DNA of 64,000 bases from Impatiens glandulifera (GCF_907164915.1 NC_061862.1:119253877-119317876), one strand, 5' to 3'; shown: positions 36,838-48,530, counted from the stretch's first letter. The notes: generated by a model not told the origin, from the sequence alone. Translations and numbers: made by a program.

Positions 36838-38782
36838 TGATAGGAACGGTGTAATCAATAGAGATGTGGGTATAACTATTGATGAAAACTTCTGGAAAAT
36901 GGTTTGATAGAAATCCTGTTAGGATTAATATCACTTTCTATTCTTCACAAACTCTTGCAAAATCTTGAAGCGATTCAAGTGCAGAACAGTTTGCTCAGGT
37001 TTGATGTTTCAAACCAATGAGAGAAGGAAAGACATAATGTAAATGACACAACAAGTTGTTTATGAATGTTCGGAGAAAACTCTCTCACGTCACCCCTTCT
37101 TCCAACAACCGTAAGGATTTCACTATACTTCTTTGAATCAAATACAGTTTACTGGCTCGCTAACACTCTGTTGAACAGAACACGCTCTGTTCAACATACA
37201 ATATGATTAAGAATATTTTTCAGCTAGACATATTTTGATTCCCTCTCTTGAACTTTAAGATGATGTACAAATCAGTAAGTAAGTGAGCAAGCAACCAGCA
37301 ATTCGGAAGACAGTTCGTCCATTATCATTTGGCATCTATAAGTAGTAGAAGGGCACCAACGGTCGAATCTTCTGTATGGACACGTGGTAAGCGTCCATTG
37401 GAAAGCCTCCATAGTACAAGAGTACAACAAACTCTGTGCACATGGATTGTGACAATACCAGACTAGTAATGCACCAAATATTCTTCTGTAATTGTCCTGC
37501 ATAGAACAAGTAGTGGGAAGAATGTTTTCTTACGTGGCATTCATTTATTTGATCAAATAGCTGACGTACTGGACTGTGCGAATGAGTGGAGCAGGAGTAG
37601 CGTACATTAAGTTGATCGTGAGGAGACGAATGCTAACTAAAAACAGCTGTTGAAGCAAGGCATTAGACTACCAAATCTAAGGGAGTTAGACGTCAACGTC
37701 TAATAGCGAGATCCATTATACCACCAAGTCTAATGGAATTAGACTGTAACGTCTAAATACGTTTCACTTCAGACTTATCTGGAGGAGTTAGAGGTTGACG
37801 TCTAACTTTGCATCCCATTAGACTCATACATCTAATGGAGTTATACTTCACGTCTAACTACGTAACTGTTAGACTACATGTCTAACTACGTATCTGTTAG
37901 CCTACACGTCTAACTACGTATCTGTTAAACTACACGTCTAACTACGTCTGTTAGACTGCACGTCTAACTACGTATCTGTTAGACTGCATATCGAACTACG
38001 TCTATTAGACTACATGTCTAACTACGTATCTGTTAAACTACACGTCTAACCACGTCTGTTAGACTACATATTTAACTACGTATCTGTTAGACTACACGTT
38101 TAACTACGTATCTGTTAGAATGCACGTCTAACTACGTCTCTATTAGACTACATGTCTAACTATGTATCTGTTAGACTACACGTTTAACTACATATCTATT
38201 AAACTGCACGTCTAACTACGTATCTATTAGACAACACGTCTAACTACATATCTGTTAGACTGCACGTCTAACTACGTATTTGTTAGACTGCACGTCTAAC
38301 TATGTTTATGTTAGACTGCACGTCTAACTACGTATCTGTTAAACTACACGTCTAACTATGTTTATTAGACTACACGTCTAACTACGTATCTGTTAAACTA
38401 TACGTCTAACTACGTCTGTTAGATTATGCGTCTAACTACGTATCTGTTAGACTGCACATCTAACTACGTCTGTTAGACTACACGTCTAACTACGTCTTTT
38501 AGATTGCACATCTAACTGCGTATCTGTTAGACTGCACGTCTAACTACGTTTGTTAGACTACACGTCTAACTACGTCTGTTAGATTGCACGTCTAACTACG
38601 TCTGTTAGAATGCACGTCTAACTACGTAATGCGTCTAATTAGCCTGCTTAGATCGCATCTACGTTAGCCAGATCTTAATGCTCTTGCATAAACACATTTT
38701 AGACGGGTTAATTTCATTCTTATTTGAGTTTTACACATATTCATCATCAAAATATCGTTAGTCAAATTAATTTGACCCAACA
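36838..38782 (-). repeat. Element C 5' LTR
   Basis: 1945 bp, about 90 bp longer than its partner because of array length. Minus strand TGTTGGGTC...CCTATCA. Adjacent to AAAGG at 38783. Contains the hairpin array 37690-38630. Confidence 0.88.
37690..38630. repeat. Tandem hairpin array in element C 5' LTR
   Basis: About 30 units of the same GTTAGAC-N5-GTCTAAC-TACGTATCT hairpin as in the other LTR. Unit number and order differ between the two LTRs, so the array has expanded or contracted since insertion. There are no unique spacers between units. Confidence 0.92.
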
Positions 38783-39072
38783 AAAGGGAACTTTGTCATT
38801 TTTCCTAATACATAAGATTCACAATATTCAAATGATTCAAAATAAAAAGAATTTAGTAGCCCATCCTTATGGAGCCTAGATATACATTTTTCTTTTTGTG
38901 CCCTACACGAAAATCCAAGAAGTATGTTGGGTTTAGATCATTGCGTTTAAACCTTATAGTTTCAATGTTATATATAGACTTGCCATTGGATGATTTGTTG
39001 TTCAGAATATAAAGACCATTAAATAAGTAACCATTACCATAAAAAATGTCTTCTTTAATTACAAAAAAATAG

Positions 39073-39236
39073 TATCCCCTCTTCTAGACTTGCGACAACA
39101 AAGAGGTGGATATCCCTAGCCTTCTTGAGAGGACCTGGGTTCGATCCCGTCATACGACAAGTTTTACGCCTGGTTAAATGATTAAGTGTGTTTGCGGGCT
39201 ATATGATTAACCCCTTTGTGGCCACATTTTTAGAGG
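39073..39236 (+). repeat. SINE-like repeat, copy 1
   Basis: About 160 bp starting TATCCCCTCTTCTAGACTTG. It carries a tRNA B-box-like GGGTTCGATCCC (about 39127-39138) and ends TTAACCCCTTTGTGGCCACA. Similar copies lie at 39744, 39909 and 46310. An internal promoter of tRNA type is plausible; the A box is not clear. Confidence 0.55.
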
Positions 39237-39743
39237 CACCTAGAGGTTGATTTTTTACTTCGTTTTTGAAGGATTTGAACATTTCAAATGTTTCAGATTT
39301 ATACTCCATCAAAAAAACATAACCATATCTAATGAAATTATCAGTAAATATAACGAAATACCAATAACTTCCTCTAGTGGGTGAGTTCATTGGTACGCAT
39401 ATATCAGTATGTATTATATTTAAAAACTTGGTTGTCCTTTCACGTTTTCCCATAAAAGGGAACTTTGTCATTTGCCTTATAAACAAAATTCACAATATTC
39501 AAATGATTCAAAATTAAAAGAATTTAGTAGCCCATCCTTATGAAGCCTAGATATATATTTTTCATTTACGTGCCCTAAACGACAAATCAAGAAGTATGAT
39601 GGGTTTAGATCATCATTTAATCCTTTTAGTTTCAATGTTATATATAGACTTGCCATTGGGAGATTTATTGTTCAGAATATAAAGACCATTATATAAGTAA
39701 CCATTGCCATAAAAAATTTCTTCTTTAATTATAGAAAAAATAG

Positions 39744-39908
39744 TATCCCCTCTTCTAGCCTTGCGACAACAAAGAGGTGGATATCTCCAGCCTCTCGGAG
39801 AGGACCTAGGTTTGAGCCTGTCAGACGACAAGTTCTACACCTGGTTAAATTGTTTAAGTGTGTTTGTGGGCTATGTGTTTAAAACCCCTTTGTGGCCACA
39901 TTTTTAGC
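39744..39908 (+). repeat. SINE-like repeat, copy 2
   Basis: Same start and end as copy 1, with a degenerate B box (GGTTTGAGCC). It is probably a product of the tandem duplication of element D, not a separate insertion. Confidence 0.5.
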
Positions 39909-40043
39909 GGCAAGAAGAGTTGAATATCTCCAGCATTCTTGAGAGGTCCTGGGTTCGATCCCGTTAAGTGACAAATTCTATGCCTGGTTAAATGATTAAG
40001 TGTGTTTGCGGGTTATGTTCTTAACCCCTTGTGACCATATTTT
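39909..40043 (+). repeat. SINE-like repeat, copy 3
   Basis: Lacks the first about 30 bp of the other copies but has GGGTTCGATCCC and the TTAACCCCTTGTGACCA end. It follows copy 2 head to tail. Confidence 0.5.
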
Positions 40044-40500
40044 GAACATTTCACACTGCTTAATATAATATACAAGCTTTGGAAAGAATTTTCCGTTGAT
40101 ATTCCGGCAAAATTTTCCACCGATAGATCCTTGAAATTCTTCTCCAAGAACGTGCACATCATTCTACTCAGAAAAAATATCAAAGCAAAAATTCAATCGT
40201 TTCATTGGAAAAACAAGAAACATCGTTCGTAGATTGAAAAACGATCGGTACGATTGACACGGTCGACACATCACAATCGACGACACGATCGACACAAACT
40301 CCACGAACGACACGATCAACACAAACAACACGATTCGCAAAGTAAGTGTCGCTAAACCTAAATTTCTCAAAATTGCGTCGATAACTTTTCTAGACGCTTA
40401 TTTCCTGGTCGCGATCATCGATTAGTTCTCTAATCTTGGGTGTTCTTAGAAGGTTGTATTTCGAAGAGATTTTGTCGCTAAATGTTCAGAGTTTTTAAAT
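40044..40500 (+). other. Probable 5' region of a LINE-derived element
   Basis: Contains a GC-richer stretch with repeated CGACACGATCGACAC-type motifs (about 40245-40335), directly upstream of the LINE ORF1 start. It may be the LINE 5' UTR or remaining element D sequence; the boundary is not visible. Confidence 0.4.
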
Positions 40501-42575
40501 TGCCCCATTTCTACATTTACTCTGTTTTATTATTGTTTTCTACTCTTGAACAATGGGGAAAAAGAATAAAAATAAGGCGAAAGAAGTAAAAGACTTCAGG
40601 GAAATTGATATAAGTAAGAAAGCGATGGCTGAAACATAGCAGAAATAGAGTTCTGAGAAGGCTGAAATAGAGAAGAAACATAGTTCTGAGAAGGCTAAAA
40701 TAGAGCAGAAATAGAGTTCTGAGAAGGCTAAAATAAAGTAGAATAAAAACAGAGAAAATTCTTAGAATAAAACAAAAAAGACATAAAGTGTTCAGGTAGA
40801 AGTCAACAATGATGGAAAATAGAGATTTGCATATAATAAAAGGACTAATCTCTACGGACTAAAGAATCAAATTACGAAATTGTTGTTTCAAACGAAGAAA
40901 GAAGAGATTGTTTTTAGCAAGGAAAAAACCTAACAGTCCAAAGCCCAACTTAATATTTACTATATTCATGACTGAAATTTACTCAAAAATAAAGAATAAG
41001 ATAAGATAGTCAGCTGGTATGCATGAGCTAATAAAGTGCCCAAAAATAAAGATTTACATTATCAAAAGTAACTCCTATTGAAAAGTAAATGAAATCTGGA
41101 AAAAAACACTAAATAGAAAGTTGAAACTCAGATACAATACAAAAACAAATTTTACTTGGGAGATTTTAAACCAAATGTTGAGATTATCAATTCTCATTTT
41201 GAGTTTGAATTAACCCTTGAACTTGAAGAGAAGTGCATTATAGAGTGGGAATATGTAGTTGTTAGTAACGGTATAGGAATTGTGTATCTTTCCCGGTCAC
41301 TAAGGATGCCTTGCTAAAGTAATGGGAGCACATTAGACTAGAAAAGATATAAATAAATATCAATGATCTTTATTTCCTGAAGTTTAAGCAAGGAACAAAT
41401 CTAGAGAATATTCTAAAGTTGGAACATACTTATGTCGAGTCAAACTGCATAAAACTAGAAAGATAGTCTAAAGGATTGGACCTACTTAGCAAACCGAAAG
41501 AAACATCTCAAATTTGGTTCAAACTATGGAACATCCTGGATCGTATGTATAATGCAGAAGCACTTAGTCATTTTTCTAGTCTCTTAGGAAAACTATTTTA
41601 AATGGAGTGAATCATGGAAGAAAGCGAACACATCACATATGCTAAGATAAGAATTGAAGTGCATCCTAGAAGTACTCTACCAACAAAAATGACAATGATT
41701 GATAGAAGAGGTAAACCCACAATCACAAATATTTCATATGAATGAGACCAAATAGATGCGCGAACATGTCATTAATAAATGTGCAAAAACAATTGAAAAA
41801 TAACATGAAATCCTAAAAGTTTAGGATTGGAAGGTAAGACTAAAAGTTCAGAAACAGAATGAGAAAGACTAGGGAAATGAAACTATAAAATCAAGAACTG
41901 GAAGGCATCTAGAGGTAACTAAAGATGGAGAAATAAAGGATAAAAATGTTGAAGATTCAGAGGAAGGAGAGGATGAAAAATCAGAGAAGGAGAAGATTAG
42001 AGGATGAAAATGAAGAAAAATCAGAGGAAGAAAAAAATGAAGAATCAGGGGATGAAAGAAATGGAAAATTAGAAGATGGAAGTGATAGAAAAATAGTAGA
42101 GGAAAGTGAAGAGGAGGCACTGAAAGTAGATCAAAGCAACTCAAGCGAAGTTGAAGTCAATGAATGCATAGGGAAGGGTGTAAACACAACTCACAAATAA
42201 ACATCATCATATGCAATAGTTCAATAATCAATAGTAAAGTCTAAAACCAAACATGTGAGGATGCGACTTGAATATAATCGATGGAATTCAATGAATGCAG
42301 ATTGAGTTTTGAAGAATGTGGATTGAGATTCTAAAGAAGAGTAAGAGTAGTCAAAGAGAAAACTCACAATAGATTCAGAATTTTAAAAATATAGGTCTTG
42401 CATGCTTTTGTTGTTTGTTACTATATCTTTATTTGTTTGTTTCCCATTAGATACTCTAGGGTTGTTGTTTGTCATCCTTTAATCAGAACTAGGGATTATA
42501 TAGCTTTTATTTGACCATTTCTCCCACTTTTGGGCTTTTTAATGAAATAACAATAAACCTTTTTTCCCAAAAAAA
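40500..42575 (+). pseudogene. LINE (plant L1) ORF1-only element, copy 1
   Basis: Begins with ATG at about 40553 (MGKKNKNKAKEVKDF), then three tandem copies of a repeat of about 35-50 bp (AGTTCTGAGAAGGCTRAAAT core, 40636-40740). A nucleic-acid-binding domain typical of plant L1 ORF1 (DUF4283-like) follows, including HPRSTLPTKMTMIDRRGKPT at 41660-41720, but with stops. Then comes a Glu/Lys low-complexity tail (about 41930-42190) and a 3' end TTTTTAATGAAAT...CCCAAAAAAA at about 42538-42572. There is no endonuclease or RT ORF2 between the tail and the 3' end. It interrupts element D between protease and pre-integrase. Confidence 0.7.
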
Positions 42576-42599
42576 CATTATTCAGAATTAAAAATCGAA

Positions 42600-43786
42600 A
42601 GCCATCCAAATCCAAACATGAAATAAAAATAATGTTTATACTTATAGCAGGCACATAATAATAATTATTTAATTCTAATATAAGCCTAGAAGGTAAATCA
42701 AATTATATGTTTTGACGGCCAAGCAACAACTCTTGCACCATTCCTGGCGCAAAGATCGATTTCACCTTTAGCCAACGTTCTACTCCCTCTCAATTCCTGT
42801 ATATTTACTCAAATGTGAGAACCACATCCAGTATCTAATACCTAAGACGTTGAAGTTGATAAATTGACTTCAATAACATAGATACCTAAAATGGTAGTCT
42901 CACTACCCTTATTATTTTTTAGATCCTGTAGATAGAGCTTGCAATTTCATTTTCAATGGTCATTATGATGATAGAAAAAGCATTGTTGTCCTTCTTTATC
43001 TTTCATTACCTTAGGATAAAGTTTAAGCATGGAGTTGGCATCAACCTTTAGTTCCTTGGCTCTACTTTTACCCTTTGCTTGATTTTCCCTTTTCTTGGAA
43101 TTCTTCCTATTTTAAGCCATCATAACATCTTGGCCATACTTGCGGGAACATGGAGAAAAGTTCCAAATACGGAGCATAATTGGAATATCAGCAGGAATTG
43201 GAATTTGTCGTTTACTAAAATCATTAGAAACAAAAACATTATAATTAGATAGTTTATTTACGTTTTTGTTTTTTTTCCAGAATGATACGACTTCAAAATC
43301 ATTCTAGGTCTATCTAGAATGATCTCTTAAACTCGTATTTTTTTTAGAAGTTTTAATGAAATGACGCTATGTCATTTTTCCTAAAAAAAGGATTGGAGAA
43401 GCTCTATAGCCAATTCACAATTAATTTCTAGGCATAACCTCTAAATTTGCTCAAGATAACTCTTCATTTTGAGAATATGATGGCTCACTTGACTATTCCT
43501 AGCCAGCTTGTAGTTGATAAATTCCTTGACGGTGTTAAATATCTGTTGCCTTGCATGTTCTTGAAATATTGCCTTTAGTTGACCCATCATCCTAATGGCT
43601 TCCATTTCCTCCAATTGCTTCTATAGCTCTGAGGTCATGGAGGCAATCAAGGACATACAACTTCCTCTCTTGCCTAAAAATAATTCTCAAGTTTCAAGAC
43701 CAGTCAAGGAAATTGGTTCCACTAAGTTTTTCCTTCTCAAGGATGGATCACATAGACGAATTAGAATTAGTGCTAGAAGATGCCAT
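42600..43786 (-). pseudogene. Element D gag and protease remnant
   Basis: Minus frames: MASSSTNSNSS at 43786, then EKEKLSGTNFLDW (gag start), a deleted middle, NSQVSHHILKMKSYLEQ (about 43490), a basic KKRENQAKGKSRAKE stretch (about 43090), CFFYHHNDH zinc-knuckle remains, and VLDTGCGSHI protease core (about 42840-42800) with DTG intact. Stops and a sizeable gag deletion are present. Confidence 0.78.
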
Positions 43787-44851
43787 AATCTACAAAATAT
43801 ATATGAATCGAAAACATGAAATGCATATATTAAATATCATACTGTAGGATAATAAAAAAAAATACTCCCACTAAGAATGATATCCTCAAAATAATTATTC
43901 ATAATAACTAAAATTTAAACTTAACAGGCTAAGATACATATTTCACATAATTTCAAGTCAGCTTTAGCATGACACTCAAAATCAGTTTATTTAGGTAGAT
44001 AACAACTTATCGATTACATTTCATGTAATTCTTAGATAATTTATGAGATCATGTTATGAAATATTATAGCATGTTATATCATTAATCATAAAACTAATTA
44101 AAATATTATGATTCAAACAAGCGATAACAAAATGATGAATTAATCAATATTAATCGTCTAAACAATTCGCATCAAACCGATCATAACAAAATATATTAAG
44201 GTGTTAATATCATATATTAAACCTAATCATATAAAATAAAATAATATTCTGCCCAAATATCTCATATCAAGTGTCTAATGTCACATATTACACCTAATCA
44301 TATAAAATAAATTAAAAAATATTTTGTCCCAATATCTCATATCAAGTGTCTAATATTACATATTAAACTCAATCATATAAAATAAAATAATATTATGCCC
44401 TAATATCTCATATCAATCTTCTAATATCACATATTAAACCTAATTATATTAAATAAAATAAAATAATATTCTGCCTCAATATCTCATATCAAGGGTCTAA
44501 TATTAATTAAGCAAAATAGATTAAGAGATATGGATTTAGTTTAATTGAATAAAGCAAAACCTCACTCTAATAACACTATAGGATTTTCTACAACGGATTA
44601 GGGTCGCACAATGTAAGCAACATTAAAATTTTTTCGCAAACTCTAATTCGTTTCATTGTGCTTAATGATTAAACCATAACAAGTATACTAACTTGGTTCC
44701 CTTTTATATGATTACCGAGACACTGCTTGATGCGAACGTCCTCTATTAGTATCCACACATGAGCGGGAATCCAACGTCTTGAATTCTTGTTTGCTAGGAC
44801 TCTTGATTTGTACACACTTGAAAAACCTTTTCAATGGTGTATATATATATA
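43787..44851. other. Element D leader with a tandem repeat
   Basis: AT-rich DNA upstream (minus strand) of the element D gag. No ORF. Contains four diverged units of about 80-90 bp at 44198-44500, then unremarkable sequence up to the solo LTR. Confidence 0.6.
44198..44500. repeat. Four-unit tandem repeat (about 80-90 bp)
   Basis: Each unit contains AATATCTCATATCAAG, a TCTAATATYACATATTA block and CCTAATCATATAAAATAAA. Units vary by small indels. No coding capacity. Confidence 0.75.
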
Positions 44852-45009
44852 TGTTAAGTTCAAATAGTTAATTAATTTTAGTATATAAATAAGAACTGAA
44901 CTGTGTTAAATTAACCTTGTGCAGATTGAAGAAAACGGGAAGGAAAAAGCTGCCCGGTAGTTGATCAAAATCGACATTTGATCAAATTTGGTTTCTGCAA
45001 AGAGGTGTT

Positions 45010-45420
45010 TCTGGTTTTATCTCCAATTCGGTATTTTTCCAAATCAGTATTATAAAACTTCGGTTTTATATTGAACGCATCCGGTATTTTATAACTTCGG
45101 TTTTAAAAAAGACGCGTCCAATATTTTATGAATTCGGTTTTATAAAACACGCGTCCGATATTTTTCAAGATCGCTTTAATAAAACACGCATCTGGTATTT
45201 TACACCTTCGGTATTCTATGGAGCGTGTCCAGTTTTTATGAGATCAGTATTTTCTCAAGAGGTGCACCCAATAGTTTATTTAAATCGGTTTTTGGATAAA
45301 CGTCTTCGGTAATTTACCAATTCGGTTTTATACTAAGCGTCCGTAGTATTTTACCATTTCGGCTCTACACAAGGCGTTTCCGATATTTCCCAAGTTCGGT
45401 AATCTGGATAAACTCTTTCT
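45010..45420 (+). repeat. Palindromic tandem repeats in the solo LTR
   Basis: Diverged units of about 35-45 bp built on TTCGGTTTTATAAAACACGCGTCCGGTATTTT-like text; GTTTTATAAAAC is a perfect 12-bp palindrome. The block ends about 70 bp upstream of the TATA box, the same relative position as the arrays in A, B and C. Confidence 0.7.
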
Positions 45421-45489
45421 TGTACCTAATCAATAGCTCCTGTTTAACTATTTGTTATGGGCAGTCTGACGTGATAGCACAATCAAACC

Positions 45490-45497
45490 TATAAAAG
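45490..45497 (+). promoter_or_regulatory. TATA box of the solo LTR
   Basis: TATAAAAG, just downstream of the palindromic repeat block. Position and orientation fit a U3/R boundary. Confidence 0.5.
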
Positions 45498-46272
45498 ATT
45501 GATATGAACCAAGACAAGTCAAAACCTCTAAGTTGTACGTTCCTCGTACATCGTAATCCCATTAATGAAAATTTGGTTTAATATCATCAAAGTACCGACA
45601 AGATCAAAGAAGATCTTCTTTGAAGTACCATTTTGGAACTCAACCAATCAAATTAAGACTGGTGTCCTCTGAAGCAAATATGTCCGTTGATGAAGCAAAT
45701 TTGTCTATTGTTGTTTGCCTACTTAAGAAGAAGATAGAAGATAATTTTCTATACGGTCTTAAAACAATTGCTCAAGGCTTTCATACAATTTTTAACACAG
45801 TTCATCCACGGTTTTCTCATCATTCTCTCAAGCTCTCAAGGTCCTAAAAACCTACAAGTTTTCAGTAGTGTAAGTTGACATAATTTGTTTCTGTTCAACA
45901 TAGTGTGTGCTAGGAGTTCGGAAATAGGCAATGTCTAAGTCTTGGTTGTTCGACTGGGTTTGTACAAGTGTTGTATTCAAACTAAATCTTCTAGTGAATA
46001 TCTTTCTCATGGTTGAGAAGAAGGGGTGATATAGGAGCTTTTACTCTGAACATCCATAAAATATATTGTCTCTTATGTTCATTTCTTTCAATCCCATTCA
46101 TCTGCTGCTTCAAGTCTAAACAAACTTTTCCGCACTTCAACTCGGTTCAAATGTTTGTGATGACTTGTGAAGAATAAAAATGGCTATTAACTTCTAACAG
46201 AGTTAATATCAACCGAAGTGTGTAAGCGTTCAATATAGTTAAACTCTTGTCTCTATTTTTGTACACAATCCT

Positions 46273-46276
<4 letters not shown>

Positions 46277-46309
<33 letters not shown>
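46277..46309. repeat. (AT)n microsatellite
   Basis: Uninterrupted AT dinucleotide run between the solo LTR and SINE-like copy 4. A shorter AT run is on the other side of the LTR. A second long run is inside the element D 5' LTR (about 48535-48562). Confidence 0.95.
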
Positions 46310-46313
<4 letters not shown>

Positions 46314-46466
46314 CCCCTCTTCTAGACTAGAGGAAACAAAAGATGGATATCCCCAGCCTCCTTGAGAGGTCTTGGTGTTGAGCCCATCAAGCGGAAAATT
46401 CTATGTCTAGTTAAATGGTTAAGTGTGTTTGCGGGTTATGTACTTAACCCCTTATGGATACATTAT
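46310..46466 (+). repeat. SINE-like repeat, copy 4
   Basis: Starts AATCCCCTCTTCTAGACTAG, has a mutated B box (GGTGTTGAGCCC) and ends TTAACCCCTTATGG. It lies 6 kb from the other copies, outside the tandem duplication, so it shows that the repeat is a family. Confidence 0.55.
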
Positions 46467-46559
46467 ATATATTGCTAAGTTTTAATGAAACCATAATAAC
46501 AACTTTATGGGTTTCATAAGCCCAACAAAATTTGTACCTTAGCTTAATCTTCTAAAACT

Positions 46560-47806
46560 CGCTCAGTTGTGTGATCCAATAGGCTTATTCAATATGAAGC
46601 AATGGGAAGGAAAAAGAATGGAGAAGAGTTCAATACATGTCAATGATCTATATTTCCTTAAATTCAAGAAATGATCTAATCTGGAGGAAATTATAGGATA
46701 TGTGCATACATATATTTCCAACTAAATGAAGTTCAAAAAATTGTTTGAAGACTTGAACATATTGAGTAAACCAAAAAAATTGCACAAATATGGTTCAAGC
46801 TCTAAAATATACATACACATATGTACAATTCTGAATCCCTTAATCATTTAACAGGTTTATTGGGTACACCATTATACATGGATCCAAGTATTGAAGGAGG
46901 AGAACACCTATCATTTGCTACAATTAGCATTGAGGTGCATCCTAGAAGCACATTTTCAAAAAATATGATAGTAGTAGACAGAAAAGGAAAATCTACTATC
47001 ATGGAAATTACTTATGAGTGGAGGTCAGACATATACTATGTCTGTAATACCTTCCAACATGCAAACCCAAAATTTGATTTGGCTAAGGAAGAAGATCAAA
47101 AAAAATCATAAAAGTCAGAAAGTAAAGATGCAGGAAAATGAAAAATAGGTACCTATAATCAAATAGAAAAATGTGGTTAAATAACAAGAAACAAAAGATA
47201 AAGAAAATTCATAAAAGAAAAAAACAGCACGAAGAAAGAGGTGGAACCTAAACCTAATCATGTTGAATAGATAGTTGAGGAATCACAATCAAATCAAGTT
47301 GAAGTGGTTGCTGATGAAAACATAGATTAAGATACTTAGACTAATAAAGAGGAAAAAAATTCCAAGATTGATACAAATGAATCCAATGTTACTGAGAACT
47401 CCAAAGCTATAGCTGAAGGAAATTAAGACAATGATCTAGATATTTAAGTTGAGAACAACAAGGTGAAAAGCCCGGGTAATCCTAAAAAATAATTTAGGAA
47501 GTATTGATCAACCACTTCAGTTCACCCCTCTTTCATTGCAAGAGGAAGAGGAAGACAACCTGTTAATACGTGTTAGTATGTAAATAAAAATCCTGATTAG
47601 GATAATTAGGATTTGAAACAATTTATAATCTTTGTTTGTAATCTCTTTTTATATGTTTGATTTTGATTGCTACTAATCATGTTCTTTAAGGTCGTTTGAT
47701 TATCATCATTTAATCATAGCTAGAGTTTGTCTAGCTTTGATTCTTAACCCTCCCACTTTTGAGATTTTAATAAAATGGTTTTAACCCTTTTCCCAAAAAA
47801 ATATTA
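46560..47806 (+). pseudogene. LINE (plant L1) ORF1-only element, copy 2
   Basis: Same architecture as copy 1: ORF1 domain with LLGTPLYMDPSIE and EVHPRSTFSKNMIVVDRKGK (46821-47111 open), a Lys/Glu/Asn-rich tail, then a 3' end TTTTAATAAAATGG...CCCAAAAAAA at 47766-47803. No ORF2 sequence. It ends 2 bp before the element D 5' LTR. Many stops before and after the open stretch. Confidence 0.7.
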
Positions 47807-47808
47807 AG

Positions 47809-48530
47809 TGATAATTGGTCTCTAACAAGACATTACTACTATCCATATTAAATGAAGAAGTAATCTATAAATTGTCTATTTATAATTATTATTAAAATCC
47901 TTTGTCTAATGATATATGTGATTGAACATAAGGCATGGATAAAAACCACCTCATCAAATTCAATGATTTTTCGATATATAAATAGATCGACTATTATATG
48001 ATATTAATACACTTATTAATTCATTTATAGCACATCCATGCATTTATATATCACACTTATAAGAAGGGCCCTGAGATATCACTTTCATAATATGAGAAAC
48101 AAATCTCATCTTAGTTATTCACTATCCACCACATAATTTAAAATATGTCCTAGAACAACTTTTATATTCATCCGGTTACAGATGTGTCAAAATATATTGA
48201 TATTTTATGTAGGATTCTATGGTAACCTCAAGTCTAAGGATTACAACAATCAATCATTATGAAATTACTTATGAATTAGATCAATGTAGTAATTTCCCGT
48301 GGGCCGGTCTAGTCTATTATACTATTATAAGAAAACCCATGATTATGATTTATGTCTCCACATAAATAACTATCTCATGATTATCAATCATAACTCATAG
48401 TAGTCTTAATTTATAATTGTATCCGCAATAATAATTGACTACGGACCTTTTAAAATACATCAAATATATTTATAGATCTTTATTAAACTATAAACATGCA
48501 ATTGGATAATAGTAATGAATGAAAAAGAAC

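Larger units (their letters stand above)
22402..38782 (-). mobile_element. Element C: Sirevirus-like Ty1/copia element with gag, pol and accessory ORF
   Basis: Flanked by AAAGG (22397-22401 and 38783-38787); without it the element D sequence reads through. LTRs 36838-38782 (5', minus) and 22402-24257 (3'). Minus-strand order: primer site, gag, protease, integrase, RT, RNase H, spacer (interrupted by element B), accessory ORF, polypurine tract, 3' LTR. The RT and RNase H blocks (VDDIIFGS, MSMMGELTFFLGLQV, GLWYPKDSSF) are typical of the Sirevirus/Maximus lineage. LTR copies differ by roughly 10-12% in the part I compared by eye, so C is much older than B. Confidence 0.88.
38788..40045 (-). pseudogene. 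Element D pre-integrase and integrase remnant, tandemly duplicated with a SINE-like repeat
   Basis: In minus order: SINE-like copies (to about 39744), pre-integrase domain (39743-39454: KEEIFYGNGYLYNGLYIL, SIYNIETKRIK), integrase start (39486-39240: KRERTTKFLNIIHTDICVPM), a SINE-like copy (39236-39073), then a second pre-integrase copy (39070-38788) that continues across element C into 22396. So a unit of about 670 bp (pre-integrase, integrase start, SINE-like repeat) is present in tandem. Frames are interrupted. Confidence 0.75.
44852..46276 (+). repeat. Solo LTR of a Sirevirus-like element
   Basis: 1425 bp, TGTTAAGTT...ATCCTAACA, flanked on both sides by ATATA (inside or next to an AT run, so the duplication is only supportive). 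It shares with the A and C LTRs the block AACTTCTAACAGAGTTAATATC (about 46188) and the TTCTTCACAAA-type region in reverse. TATA box TATAAAAG at 45490-45497. Palindromic repeats lie upstream at 45010-45420. No internal sequence or partner LTR, so probably left by LTR-LTR recombination. Confidence 0.75.
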
